Source: Thermaceae bacterium (GTDB taxonomy: Bacteria; Deinococcota; Deinococci; Deinococcales; Thermaceae). From it: 64,000 nt of DNA. This document shows, piece after piece, positions 34,359 through 42,179 of this stretch (its first letter is position 1; each line of letters starts with the position of its first letter). The stretch is taken from the NCBI GenBank assembly GCA_015478585.1, contig JADMIM010000002.1:1-64000 (forward strand). Reading direction: 5' to 3'. The translations under genes and the position numbers were made by a program. The notes under the pieces are model-generated. The model had not been told where the DNA came from, searched no databases, and saw nothing but the letters and a program-made list of their open reading frames with translations.

Positions 34359-35134
34359 TATGAACCCCCTCTGGAGAGAGGGTGCGCGACCTCGAAGCTC
34401 GAGGCTTCGGTAATAAGTTGGGCCAGCCTCGAGGTCATCGCCTCGAACCAATCCCGTCCGTCCTCGGCGGTAGCAGGCTGGGGGTCACCGAAGTGCCCTT
34501 CGGGGCTCCAGTCGCGGGTCAGCCAACCAACTTGCGGCAGAACGGTCAGATTAAAGTTTTGCGCGGCAAACTCGGGGTAGTGGGCTTTGGGCAAGGGCTT
34601 CTTCACCAAGTCCGGGGTCAGGTGCAGCATCAAGGCCGTCTCAACGGTATTGGCGTGGATACCGAAGCGCTGCTCGAGGGCTGGAAGTTTAGAATTATCC
34701 GCCTGGCCCTGAGCCAGAAAGCACAGCAGCCCAAACTCGGCCCGCAGGTCGCGGCACATCATCTCTAAGAGGGCTTTATTCCCACCGTGGGCATTGAAAA
34801 ACATCAGCCGTTTGAAGCCCGACTTGTGCAGCGCAGCAGCAATATCGCGTACCACCGCCATCAAGGTAGAAGCGGAGAGGGCGATGGTTCCGGCGTAGCC
34901 GGTGTGCTCGTTGCTCTTACCATAGCTCTGCACCGGCAGATGCCAGGCGGCCACGCTCTGGGGCAGCTTCTCGAAGGCTCCCCGCACCGTCTCCTGGGCG
35001 ATTTTGGCATCCGTCCAGACCGGTAGATGCGGCCCGTGCTGCTCGATGGCCCCGATGGGCAGCACCACCACGCCGGGGTCTTTGGAGAGGGCTTCAATTT
35101 CTTTCCAGGTGTGTTGAGCCAGGGCACGTTTCAT
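34358..35134 (-). CDS. Creatininase-family amidohydrolase
   Basis: 258 aa. Metal ligands follow the creatininase pattern: IGAIEQHGPHLPVWTDA (Glu, His, Asp, about 27-43), FFNAHGGNKALL (His, about 114) and ANTVETALMLHL (Glu, about 170). The family hydrolyses cyclic amides (creatinine) but also includes deformylases such as ArfB. The gene overlaps the deaminase gene by one base. Together with an ABC importer and deaminases it suggests creatinine- or pyrimidine-like ring opening (inference). Confidence 0.85.
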   Translation of the reverse strand: MKRALAQHTWKEIEALSKDPGVVVLPIGAIEQHGPHLPVWTDAKIAQETVRGAFEKLPQSVAAWHLPVQSYGKSNEHTGYAGTIALSASTLMAVVRDIAAALHKSGFKRLMFFNAHGGNKALLEMMCRDLRAEFGLLCFLAQGQADNSKLPALEQRFGIHANTVETALMLHLTPDLVKKPLPKAHYPEFAAQNFNLTVLPQVGWLTRDWSPEGHFGDPQPATAEDGRDWFEAMTSRLAQLITEASSFEVAHPLSRGGS

Positions 35135-35143
35135 AAGAAGGTA

Positions 35144-35246
35144 TCGCGGTTTGGGCTATTTTTACCGCTACTCATGGCGGTAAAAAATGAGCTGAGTACG
35201 GTCTTTCTAGCAGAGTGGACTGTCTTATTCTTTCTGAAAACCGCTC
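35144..35246 (+). repeat. MITE-like family 2, copy 2
   Basis: 103 bp, TA-TCGCGGTTTGGGC ... TCTGAAAACCGCTC-TA. It begins 9 bp before (upstream of) the creatininase start codon on the minus strand. Confidence 0.87.
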
Positions 35247-35249
35247 TAA

Positions 35250-35327
35250 GAAGTAAAAGGGGTCAAAAGTAACGGCTAAGTCTTTTACTTTTCACCTTTT
35301 ACCCTTTTGACCTTTTCGCCTTCCTTT
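35250..35327. repeat. Word-built inverted arms
   Basis: AGTAAAAGGGGTCAAAAGTA is mirrored by CTTTTACTTTTCACCTTTTA and CCCTTTTGACCTTTTCGCC. The vocabulary is the same as at 24530-24625. The structure lies directly next to a family 2 MITE. Confidence 0.6.
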
Positions 35328-35783
35328 CTACAACAGCCTATACGCCAGCAGCGACATTAGCGATACGCCAAACAAGCTACGGTGGGCCGCAACCAGGCCG
35401 GGATCGGTGAGCCAGGCCATATAGAACTGGTTAGCCAGCATGAATCCCCCCCACAACAGCGTGAGCAGGCCCAGCGCGGTGGTGGCCACCTCTGGAATTC
35501 CGCTCAATAGCGCTACCCACAACGCCACCGTAGCCAGGGTTTCCCACACGATAACCAGGGCAAAGAGGGTAGCCACTAGCCAAACCGGGGTGGGATAGGT
35601 CTGGGTCACGCGCAGCATCAAGCTCCAGTTGGAGGAGGTTTTGAAGCTTTCAGGGAGAGTCTTCATGGCTTTGAGGGCCTCGAGCATGTTCATCAGCGTG
35701 ACCATCGAGAGCCATAGCGCCCACACCAGCAGGATTGCGGTTTTGATGGTCTCGAGGCTCAGGGTTAGCACAGTAATCCTCAT
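35328..35783 (-). CDS. Four-helix membrane protein A (paralogue pair)
   Basis: 151 aa with four hydrophobic segments (about 12-32, 56-80, 85-103, 125-145). I do not recognise the family. It is clearly related to the neighbouring 35885-36409 product: ILLVWALWLSMVTLMNMLEALK against IVLLWAFWLSTIVVLNVLDGLK, and AAHRSLFGVSLMSLLAY against AAHRSIFTAFLVSLIALY. The ATG at 35783 is the first codon outside the MITE and matches the paralogue; an upstream ATG at 35810 lies within the MITE. Its position inside the importer operon suggests a transport or membrane role for the same substrate. Confidence 0.7.
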   Translation of the reverse strand: MRITVLTLSLETIKTAILLVWALWLSMVTLMNMLEALKAMKTLPESFKTSSNWSLMLRVTQTYPTPVWLVATLFALVIVWETLATVALWVALLSGIPEVATTALGLLTLLWGGFMLANQFYMAWLTDPGLVAAHRSLFGVSLMSLLAYRLL

Positions 35784-35884
35784 CGCGGTTTGGGCTATTT
35801 TTGCCGCCACTCATGGCGGCAAAAAGGAGCTGGGCACGGTCTTTCTAACGGAGGGGAGGATTCTATTCTTTCTGAAAACTGCTC
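35784..35884 (+). repeat. MITE-like family 2, copy 3, filling the spacer between paralogues
   Basis: TCGCGGTTTGGGC ... TCTGAAAACTGCTC, about 101-102 bp. The element occupies the whole intergenic DNA between the stop codon of one paralogue (35885-35887) and the ATG of the other (35781-35783). Confidence 0.85.
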
Positions 35885-36409
35885 TCAGTCGGGCAAAACA
35901 TACAGGGCAATCAGCGAGACCAAAAACGCCGTGAAGATGCTGCGGTGGGCCGCCGAGGTGCTATATCCCCCCTGCCCTTCCACCACGAAGGTCAAGAAAA
36001 TCTCGTCCATCCAGATAAACATCCCCCACAGCGCCAGCGAGACCAGAAAGGCCAGATTGACCGCACCCAGGTTCAGCCCGCTCGAGAGCGCCCGCCATAA
36101 CAAAAAAGCCGCCAGCGCTTCCCACACCACCGCCCCAGCATAGAGAATCCAGACCAGCCAGCGCGGGGTGCTGTACACCGCCGTCAGCTTGAGCATGGAG
36201 GTGAAATTGGTAGAGGAAAGCTTGAAGCCCTGGGGCAGTATCCCAGCCCCCTTTAACCCGTCGAGAACGTTGAGCACGACGATGGTGCTGAGCCAAAAAG
36301 CCCACAGCAGCACGATGCCCTGTTTGATGGCGAAGGTTCCGGGTTCCACGTAGGGTCTCAGGGTGATAAAGGTTAGAGGATAAGAGGATGAAAGATTTTG
36401 CGCCTTCAT
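35885..36409 (-). CDS. Four-helix membrane protein B (paralogue pair)
   Basis: Up to 174 aa, with four hydrophobic segments and the same pattern as the 35328-35783 product. WMDEIFLTFVVEGQGGYSTSAAHRS precedes the last helix. The first 17 residues from the ATG at 36409 are encoded within an inverted repeat; a GTG at 36349 would give a start equivalent to the paralogue. It lies 17 bp downstream of the binding-protein gene. Function unknown; context suggests an accessory of the ABC importer. Confidence 0.65.
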   Translation of the reverse strand: MKAQNLSSSYPLTFITLRPYVEPGTFAIKQGIVLLWAFWLSTIVVLNVLDGLKGAGILPQGFKLSSTNFTSMLKLTAVYSTPRWLVWILYAGAVVWEALAAFLLWRALSSGLNLGAVNLAFLVSLALWGMFIWMDEIFLTFVVEGQGGYSTSAAHRSIFTAFLVSLIALYVLPD

Positions 36410-36424
36410 CCTCTATCTTTCATC
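36366..36424. repeat. Inverted arms between binding protein and membrane protein B
   Basis: AGAGGATGAA pairs with TTCATCCTCT, and alternatively GGATGAAAGAT pairs with ATCTTTCATCC, two competing 10-11-bp stems sharing bases. The repeat overlaps the 5' end of the membrane protein B reading frame. Confidence 0.7.
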
Positions 36425-36425
36425 C

Positions 36426-37379
36426 TTACTGCTTGGGCAGGTAGTCCAGCGTCCAGACCTTGCTCAGGTCAATCTTGGTTTCGGGCTTGAGCACCTTCAG
36501 GTCTTTGAGCTGCTGGTAGAGGGTGTTCCAGCGCTCGGCGGTCATGGTACCCAGGCCTCCCTTCATGGCATCTCCGGTCAGCATCAGCTTCTTGATGGCG
36601 GTAGCCCCCCACAGCACCACGTCGGAGGTGTTTTCCTTGTTGGCCGCCTCGAGGGCCGGAACATAGTTTTTGGGGTTGGCAAAGAAAGCTTCGTAGCCTG
36701 CTTTGGAGGCGGCTACAAAGGCTTTGACCGCAGCCGGATTGGACTTGATGAAGTCTTCGGTGGTCACCATGATGTCGGCGTAGGGGTTGAAGCCCGAGTC
36801 GGCAATCAGCAGAGTCCCGTTTTTGAGGCCCAGTTTGTCGGCATTGTAGGGTTCGGCGGTGACGTAGTTCTGGGTGATGCGTTTGGGGTCTCTGGCCCAG
36901 TCGGACAATTGACCGTTGTAGTTGATGATCTGTACCTTGCCTTTGAGGCTATATTTATTTTCCACGAACTCCCAATAGGCCGCTCCCGGCGATACCGCTA
37001 CCGTGCGTCCGGCCAAATCCTCGAAGCCTTTGAGAGGGTATTCCGCGTGATACATCAGCCCCTGGGGGTTGTTTTGGAAAGGGGCAAAGATGGCCACCAG
37101 AGGAATGCCCTGCTCTCGAGCCAACAGCAGCTCGGTAGCCCCAATCATGGCGAACTGCACTTTGCCGGTTGCCAGCAAGCCAATGCCACTGGGGGTGTTG
37201 GGGCCGCCGGACACGATGGTCATGTCCAGGCCGCCTTTTTTGTAGAGGCCATCCTTCAGGGCGGCAAAATATCCGGCGTGACCGGTTTCGGGAAACCAGT
37301 TGAGAATCATGCTGACCTTGGTTTGGGCAAAGGCCAAACTAAAAACCAGCATTGCTAGGGCCACCATCTGTTTTTTCAT
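36426..37379 (-). CDS. ABC transporter substrate-binding protein (NMT1/THI5/SsuA type)
   Basis: 317 aa with signal peptide MKKQMVALAMLVFSLAFAQ. The start of the mature domain, VSMILNWFPETGHAGYFAAL, followed by KDGLYKKGGLDMTIVSGG, is the NMT1/THI5-like signature (ligands: thiamine pyrimidines, sulfonates and related compounds). The start at 37379 follows GAGGAGAAA; the frame is open further upstream to 37508 through MITE DNA. It forms an importer with the permease and ATPase upstream, from which it is separated by two MITEs. Confidence 0.9.
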   Translation of the reverse strand: MKKQMVALAMLVFSLAFAQTKVSMILNWFPETGHAGYFAALKDGLYKKGGLDMTIVSGGPNTPSGIGLLATGKVQFAMIGATELLLAREQGIPLVAIFAPFQNNPQGLMYHAEYPLKGFEDLAGRTVAVSPGAAYWEFVENKYSLKGKVQIINYNGQLSDWARDPKRITQNYVTAEPYNADKLGLKNGTLLIADSGFNPYADIMVTTEDFIKSNPAAVKAFVAASKAGYEAFFANPKNYVPALEAANKENTSDVVLWGATAIKKLMLTGDAMKGGLGTMTAERWNTLYQQLKDLKVLKPETKIDLSKVWTLDYLPKQ

Positions 37380-37467
37380 GCTTTTTCTCCTCACACATTC
37401 TGAGTCGAGTTGGGAAACCCTACTCGAAAACAGACCCATCAAATTGGCGGTTGAGCGAAATCCTTGG

Positions 37468-37570
37468 TCGCGGTTTGCGCTATTTCTGCCGTCACTCCTA
37501 GTCGCCAAAGGGAACCTGGTACGGTCTTTCTAACCGAGTGGGCGGCCATATTCTTTCCGAAAACCGCTCT
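37468..37570 (+). repeat. MITE-like family 2, copy 4
   Basis: TCGCGGTTTGCGC ... CCGAAAACCGCTC, 103 bp. Its right TA (37571-37572) is also the left TA of the adjoining family 1 element, so the two elements abut exactly. Confidence 0.85.
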
Positions 37571-37680
37571 AAGTCGCTCCATGGTGAGGTTGCCGGGGAG
37601 GATATTTTGCAACTTCATTATGTCGCTCTCCTTCTCTCTCAGTCGGGATAAGTCTTGCAGACTTACCCTGGAGAAACTTA
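37571..37680 (+). repeat. MITE-like family 1, copy C
   Basis: 110 bp, TAAGTCGCTCC ... GGAGAAACTTA. On the minus strand its first three bases (37680-37678) are the TAA stop codon of the ABC permease gene, mirroring copy B and the M23 gene. Confidence 0.87.
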
Positions 37681-38529
37681 GCGTTCCTCTCGAGCCGATT
37701 CGTGCCAGTTTTTCAGAAATAAGTTGCCCACATAGCCCACCAGCAAAAAGAAGCTGATGCCCAAGATTGCCGCACACAGCCCAGCCGCCGCCAGTTGGGC
37801 CATCTGCAAACGGCTAGCAGTCTCCACGACCAGAAATCCCAGGCCACCTTTGGTGCTGGCCATACCCGCCATATATTCCCCCACCACCACCCCAATTACC
37901 GAGGCCCCGGCGGCAATGCGCAAGCCCGCGAAGAAGTAGGGCAGCGCCGCAGGTAAGCGCAGCTTGAACAGGCTCTGCCAGGAGTTAGCCCCGTAGAGCT
38001 GGAACAGTTGTTTGAGCGAGGCATCCGTCGAGCGCAGGCCGATGGCGGTGTTGGCGATGATGGGGAAAATCGAGATGATGACCGCCACGGCGATAATTGA
38101 GGGCATCCCGATGCCAAACCAGGTCAGCAGCAGCGGCACGAACACAATCACCGGGACGCTCTGGAAGACCACCGTGAGGGGGAACACCGCCTTGTACAAA
38201 ATCGGAATAGAGGTCAGGAGAAACGAAACCGCCGCACCCAGAACTGCCGACAAACCAAAGGCCACAGCCGTAGCCCGCAGCGTAATCAGGGTGGATTCCC
38301 ACAGGCTGGCCCCTTGTTCCTGGAAGGCTTGCAGAACATTTAGCGGCCCCGGAACGATAAAGGGTTGGGGCTTAAAGATGGTGATACCCAATTGCCAAAG
38401 CCCCACGAACACCAAAAAGGCCACGGTCACCGGAAGCGCATTGCGCAGCCAAGTAACCAGCCTCGAGGGCCGCCGCAGCACCACATCCGCACCCGCCGAA
38501 GCGGCCCCAACCGGCGAAGATTTGGTCAT
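37678..38529 (-). CDS. ABC transporter permease (SsuC/ThiX type)
   Basis: 283 aa with six helices. The EAA loop is QLFQLYGANSWQSLFKLRLPAALPYFFAGLRIA (about 170-200). The N-terminus before the first helix is Ala/Pro/Arg-rich. The start at 38529 is preceded by GGAGGGGGGT; a longer frame (38604) lacks similarity. It starts 32 bp downstream of the ATPase stop. Its stop codon lies in a MITE, so the original C-terminal codons may have been altered slightly. Confidence 0.92.
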   Translation of the reverse strand: MTKSSPVGAASAGADVVLRRPSRLVTWLRNALPVTVAFLVFVGLWQLGITIFKPQPFIVPGPLNVLQAFQEQGASLWESTLITLRATAVAFGLSAVLGAAVSFLLTSIPILYKAVFPLTVVFQSVPVIVFVPLLLTWFGIGMPSIIAVAVIISIFPIIANTAIGLRSTDASLKQLFQLYGANSWQSLFKLRLPAALPYFFAGLRIAAGASVIGVVVGEYMAGMASTKGGLGFLVVETASRLQMAQLAAAGLCAAILGISFFLLVGYVGNLFLKNWHESAREER

Positions 38530-38560
38530 ACCCCCCCTCCAATTTCCGAAACCCTGGCAC

Positions 38561-39361
38561 TCATGCCTTGACCTCACTGTGAACACTAACGCGCTTAGCC
38601 GCATCGCCCTCGAGCACGTTCAGAACCCGGTAGACCAGCTTGCCGTAGGTTTCCGAAGCACGAAACTCCGAGGTACGCGGGTAGGCCACGGGCACCTCGA
38701 GCACCTCGGCGATGCGCCCAGGGTGAGGGGTCATGACCACGATACGCTGCGACAGATAGACCGCCTCGAACATATTGTGGGTGACGAAGACTACCGTGGA
38801 GCCGGTGGCCTGCTTTAGAGAAAGCAGCTCGTCGTTGAGGCGCTGGCGGGTCATCTCGTCGAGTGCCCCGAAAGGCTCGTCCATCAGCATGATTTTGGGC
38901 CGCGTAATCAGGGCACGAGCGATAGAAACCCGCATTTTCATGCCGCCCGAGAGGGCTCCAGGGAAAGCCCCCGCCCGCGCACCCAAGCCCACTAAGTCCA
39001 GCACTTCTCTGGCCCGGTCTAAACGCTGGGCGCTGCTCACCCCCCGCAACTCTAAAGGAAGCGCAACATTATGCAATACCGAGCGCCAAGGCAGCAGGGT
39101 GGGTTCTTGAAATACGAAGGCCATTTCCTGCCGGGCTTGGGGGCTACCTGGGGCATAGCCTTCAACTTTGGCCTCGCCCGAGGTGATGTCCTCGAGGCCC
39201 GCCAGAATCCGTAACAGCGTGCTTTTACCACAGCCTGAAGGCCCTACCAGCGAAACGAACTCGCCGGGTTGCACCGCCAGAGCGACCCCCTCGAGGGCCA
39301 AAGTGCCATCAGGGAAGCGCTTATACACGTCCTTGGCTGAAATTACAAAAGGACTGCCCAC
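38561..39361 (-). CDS. ABC transporter ATP-binding protein (SsuB/TauB/ThiZ type)
   Basis: 266 aa. Walker A is GPSGCGKSTLL (about 40), the Q-loop is FVFQEPTLLPWRSV, the signature is LSGGMKMRVSIARAL, Walker B is ILMDEPFGALDE and the H-loop is VTHN. It is the first gene of the operon, has a GTG start (39361) after GGGGAGGTAAGAA, and is served by a near-consensus promoter at 39419-39446. Confidence 0.94.
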   Translation of the reverse strand: MGSPFVISAKDVYKRFPDGTLALEGVALAVQPGEFVSLVGPSGCGKSTLLRILAGLEDITSGEAKVEGYAPGSPQARQEMAFVFQEPTLLPWRSVLHNVALPLELRGVSSAQRLDRAREVLDLVGLGARAGAFPGALSGGMKMRVSIARALITRPKIMLMDEPFGALDEMTRQRLNDELLSLKQATGSTVVFVTHNMFEAVYLSQRIVVMTPHPGRIAEVLEVPVAYPRTSEFRASETYGKLVYRVLNVLEGDAAKRVSVHSEVKA

Positions 39362-39418
39362 TTCTTACCTCCCCACCAAACCGTGCTTGTATGCCTCGGG
39401 AATAGCCTATACGCCCAC

Positions 39419-39446
39419 AGTATAAACTTGCCCAGCAGGGTGTCAA
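39419..39446 (-). promoter_or_regulatory. Near-consensus sigma-70 promoter of the importer/amidohydrolase operon
   Basis: On the minus strand TTGACA (39446-39441), a 16-bp spacer, and TATACT (39424-39419), about 58 bp before the GTG. Further upstream GAGCAAT (about 39456) and ATTGCTC (about 39488) form a spaced inverted repeat that could be an operator (weak). Confidence 0.7.
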
Positions 39447-39529
39447 CTGTAGTTTGGAGCAATGTCAAAAATAAAGAAGTACACCAATTGCTCTACTGGG
39501 GTTTATTGACCCAAATGTAAAAGTATTCA

Positions 39530-39556
39530 TTGACACTTACCGATTATTCTTATAAC
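39530..39556 (+). promoter_or_regulatory. Possible outward promoter, plus strand
   Basis: TTGACA (39530-39535), 15 bp, TATAAC (39551-39556). It would transcribe into the 39590-39905 inverted repeat, where no gene lies on this strand. Confidence 0.35.
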
Positions 39557-39589
39557 AGTTGGCGCTTTAGGCCGAGGGATAAACGCAGA

Positions 39590-39905
39590 GAGCTAAACGT
39601 CGAACGCAAAAGCTAAAGGGGCAGAGCCGAGAGCAGAGAGGCAAAGGCAAATAAAAAATCCCAGAAAGTAAGTTCCCTCTCCCTCTTGGAAGAGGGTGGC
39701 ACTAGGCCCACAGGGCCGGGCTTGGCCCGTGCTAGGGTGAGGGGAGGTGAGTAAATGAGCCAAAAGCCACACCAGGACAGCACAATTGCCTCATCGAGAA
39801 ACACTGTCTGGGACGCAGTTTGTATTTTTAGGTTTTTGACTTTGAGTTTTTGGCGTTCGGCATTAGTCGTTCGACGTAGGACGGTCTTTTGCCTTCTGCT
39901 CTGTG
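39590..39905. repeat. Long nested inverted-repeat spacer downstream of ftsH
   Basis: Left words AGAGCTAAACGTCGAACGC, GGGGCAGAGCCGAGAGCAG and AGGCAAAGGC are mirrored by GGCGTTCGGCATTAGTCGTT, CGACGTAGGAC, CTTTTGCC, TTCTGCTCTGTGCCCTGTGC. Inside lie a C-rich hairpin (about 39674), one unit of the 36-bp repeat seen at position 1 (39703), and a family 4 MITE (39760-39830). No gene is seen in the whole 607-bp spacer 39362-39968. Confidence 0.65.
39760..39830 (-). repeat. MITE-like family 4, copy 3 (inverted)
   Basis: CAAAAGCCACACCAGGACAG, then CACAATTGCCTCATCGAGAA, then CACTGTCTGGGACGCAGTTT is the reverse complement of the 6508-6573 block with a few changes. It occupies the loop of the 39590-39905 inverted repeat. 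Confidence 0.75.
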
Positions 39906-39919
39906 CCCTGTGCTATCCA

Positions 39920-39954
39920 CAAAAATCAGGGGCCAGAATTCACTGGCCCCTGAT
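39920..39954 (-). terminator. Intrinsic terminator of ftsH
   Basis: On the minus strand a perfect 12-bp stem (ATCAGGGGCCAG / CTGGCCCCTGAT, 6-nt loop) is followed by TTTTG. It lies 15 bp after the ftsH stop. This is the clearest intrinsic terminator in the window. Confidence 0.88.
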
Positions 39955-39968
39955 TAGCCCAAAATGGC

Positions 39969-41837
39969 TTATGCTTCCGGCCTAGCGGCGGCGGCTGGGG
40001 CCATCTCCGGCTTCTGGGCGAGGATTTCGCGCACCCGGTCGCCTTGTACGATTTCGTGCTGGAGCAGCTCGGCAGCCAGCTTGTGCATGGCCTCGGGGTG
40101 GGCCGAGAGGGTCTTCTTGGAAAGCTCGTAGGCCCGATCCAAGATGGTCTGGATATCGGCATCAATCAGACGCGAAGTTTCCTCGCTGTGGTCTTGCTTT
40201 TTGGCGATTTCTTCCCCCAGGAAAATGGGGCCTTGATTAGACCCCCAGGCCACATTGCGGAAATGGTCGCCCATACCCCAGTCCAGCACCATCTGCTTGG
40301 CCAGGCTGGTGGCCTGCTTGAAGTCGTTAGAAGCTCCGGTGGTGATGGTTCCAGTGAAGAGTTCCTCGGCGGCCCGGCCGGCTAGGGTCATGGCCAGGGT
40401 GTCCTCGAGGTGCTCCTTGCTCATCAGCACGCGCTCTTCGGGGCGATTCCAGCGCACCCCCAGGGCCATTCCGCGCGGCACGATAGAAACCTTCTCGGTC
40501 TTGTCGGCGTAGGGCAGCACCTCGCCCACGATAGCGTGACCGGCTTCGTGGTAAGCCACGGCCCGCTTCTCCTCTTCGGAAAGCTTCAAGCTACCCCGCT
40601 CGAGGCCCAGCATAATTTTGTCCAGCGCGGTCTGAAAGTGGATTCTGGTAATCTGCGTAGCTCCCTCTCGAGCCGCCTGCAAGGCCGCCTCATTGACCAG
40701 ATTCTTGAGGTCGGCCCCGCTGAACTGCGGGGTCAGGCGGGCCAACTCCATCGCGTCCACATCAGCCGATAGGGTCTTGCCCCGCATATGCACCAGCAGA
40801 ATTTCCTTGCGCTCCTCGAGGGTCGGCAGCCCAATCACCACCTGGCGGTCAAAGCGCCCAGGGCGCAGCAGCGCGGCATCTAAGATGTCCGGGCGGTTGG
40901 TCGCAGCTAGCACGATGATGCCGGTGTCCTTCTCGAAGCCATCCATCTCCGAGAGAATCTGGTTGAGGGTCTGCTCGCGCTCGTCGTGACCCCCCCCAAT
41001 GCCCGCACCACGCTTGCGACCAATGGAGTCTAGCTCGTCAATAAAGATGATGGCCGGGGCGCTGCGGCGAGCTTCCTCGAACAAGGTGCGTACCCGGCTG
41101 GCCCCCACCCCTACGAACATCTCCATGAACTCCGAAGCCGAGACCGTGAAAAAGGGAACCCCGGCCTCTCCGGCTACGGCCCTCGAGAGCAGGGTTTTAC
41201 CCGTGCCCGGAGGCCCTACCAGCAATACTCCTTTAGGAATTTCAGCCCCGATGGCAACGTATTTTTGGGGATTTTTGAGGAAGTCTACGACTTCCATTAG
41301 CTCCTGCTTGGCTTCTTTGTGACCGGCTACGTCCTTGAAGTTGGTGTTAACCCGCTTTTCCTTGCCGTATTGGCGGGCGCGGCTCTGCCCAAACTGCATT
41401 ACCTGGCCTGCTCCACCCTGGGCCCGCATGAAGAAGAAATACCAGAAACCAATCAGCAGCAGTATCGGCAAGAAGCTCACCAGCAGTTGCGGCCAGATCG
41501 AAGCCTGCCGCGTGACCACCTCGACATTTTGCTGGCGCAAAAGCTGGGTAAACTGCGGGTCGTTAAAGCCCTGAGGCAGCGCGGGCAGGGAAAAACTGCC
41601 GGTGGTCACGGTGCTATTGCCAACCGTGATGCGCTCGGGGGCCTTGAAGTTACCGCTGATGCGGCCCTCTTCCAGCACGACCCTTGCCACCTTGCCTTCT
41701 TGGACGTATTGCATAAAGTCGCTATAGGAGATATTCGGGCGATTGCCAAAACCACCGCCCAGTAGTGAAAACAACCAGTAGGCCAGGATCACCACGATCA
41801 CTAGGCTCCAGGGATTGATGCGTGTAGGCAACCTCAA
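39969..41837 (-). CDS. ftsH: ATP-dependent zinc metalloprotease FtsH
   Basis: Membrane-bound AAA+ protease of about 622 aa. The first helix ([17 protein letters not shown]) and second helix ([19 protein letters not shown], about 110-130) bracket the periplasmic domain. The AAA module has GPPGTGKT and [13 protein letters not shown] with second-region-of-homology RPGRFDRQ. The zinc site is HEAGH, with downstream Asp in [12 protein letters not shown]. The start is likely TTG at 41837 (or 41831) because GGAGGAGG lies just upstream and the family has a very short cytoplasmic N-terminus; ATG at 41864 would place that site inside the gene. A strong terminator follows. Confidence 0.95.
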   Translation of the reverse strand: MRLPTRINPWSLVIVVILAYWLFSLLGGGFGNRPNISYSDFMQYVQEGKVARVVLEEGRISGNFKAPERITVGNSTVTTGSFSLPALPQGFNDPQFTQLLRQQNVEVVTRQASIWPQLLVSFLPILLLIGFWYFFFMRAQGGAGQVMQFGQSRARQYGKEKRVNTNFKDVAGHKEAKQELMEVVDFLKNPQKYVAIGAEIPKGVLLVGPPGTGKTLLSRAVAGEAGVPFFTVSASEFMEMFVGVGASRVRTLFEEARRSAPAIIFIDELDSIGRKRGAGIGGGHDEREQTLNQILSEMDGFEKDTGIIVLAATNRPDILDAALLRPGRFDRQVVIGLPTLEERKEILLVHMRGKTLSADVDAMELARLTPQFSGADLKNLVNEAALQAAREGATQITRIHFQTALDKIMLGLERGSLKLSEEEKRAVAYHEAGHAIVGEVLPYADKTEKVSIVPRGMALGVRWNRPEERVLMSKEHLEDTLAMTLAGRAAEELFTGTITTGASNDFKQATSLAKQMVLDWGMGDHFRNVAWGSNQGPIFLGEEIAKKQDHSEETSRLIDADIQTILDRAYELSKKTLSAHPEAMHKLAAELLQHEIVQGDRVREILAQKPEMAPAAAARPEA

Positions 41838-42026
41838 AACCTCCTCCAAACCCCAAACGGCCATCGGTGAATCAATGGGGAGTACCCCAATGCTACACCG
41901 CACTTCGTTTGGCGACCCCATGCTCATACAAGCAGGGGTCTTGATAGTATGGTACTCAATCCTGAAATGAGGATTGGGTGCCAAGGTGTGATTAGCCATG
42001 AGCAGCAGGCTAAAGGCAAAAAGTCT

Positions 42027-42085
42027 AACGCTAAGAACTAAAGGCTCTTTGCTCTCTGCCCTCTGCGCCTTTAGTTCTTAGCGTT
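42027..42085. repeat. Perfect 19-bp inverted repeat between ftsH and TPR gene
   Basis: AACGCTAAGAACTAAAGGC (42027-42045) and its exact complement (42067-42085) with a 21-nt loop made of TCTTTGCTCTCTGCCCTCTGC. The same words (CTAAAGGC, TTCGACCT) continue outside. It lies in the 342-bp divergent spacer; no gene is seen there. Confidence 0.8.
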
Positions 42086-42179
42086 ATACCTTCGACCTTA
42101 GTCCTTCGACGTATAACTGTCCTTTGCTGATGGCCCATCCCTTCCCCCGACCCGAAACTCTTTTAACCCTCAGCGCTTT

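Noticed and set aside
35783-35810. Upstream ATG extending membrane protein A into the MITE
   Set aside because: The paralogue aligns from 35783, and the upstream codons are MITE sequence also present at four other sites.
39362-39560. TPP-type riboswitch upstream of the NMT1/THI5-like importer
   Set aside because: The conserved CUGAGA and ACCUGAUCUGG-type motifs are not present; a plain promoter explains the region.
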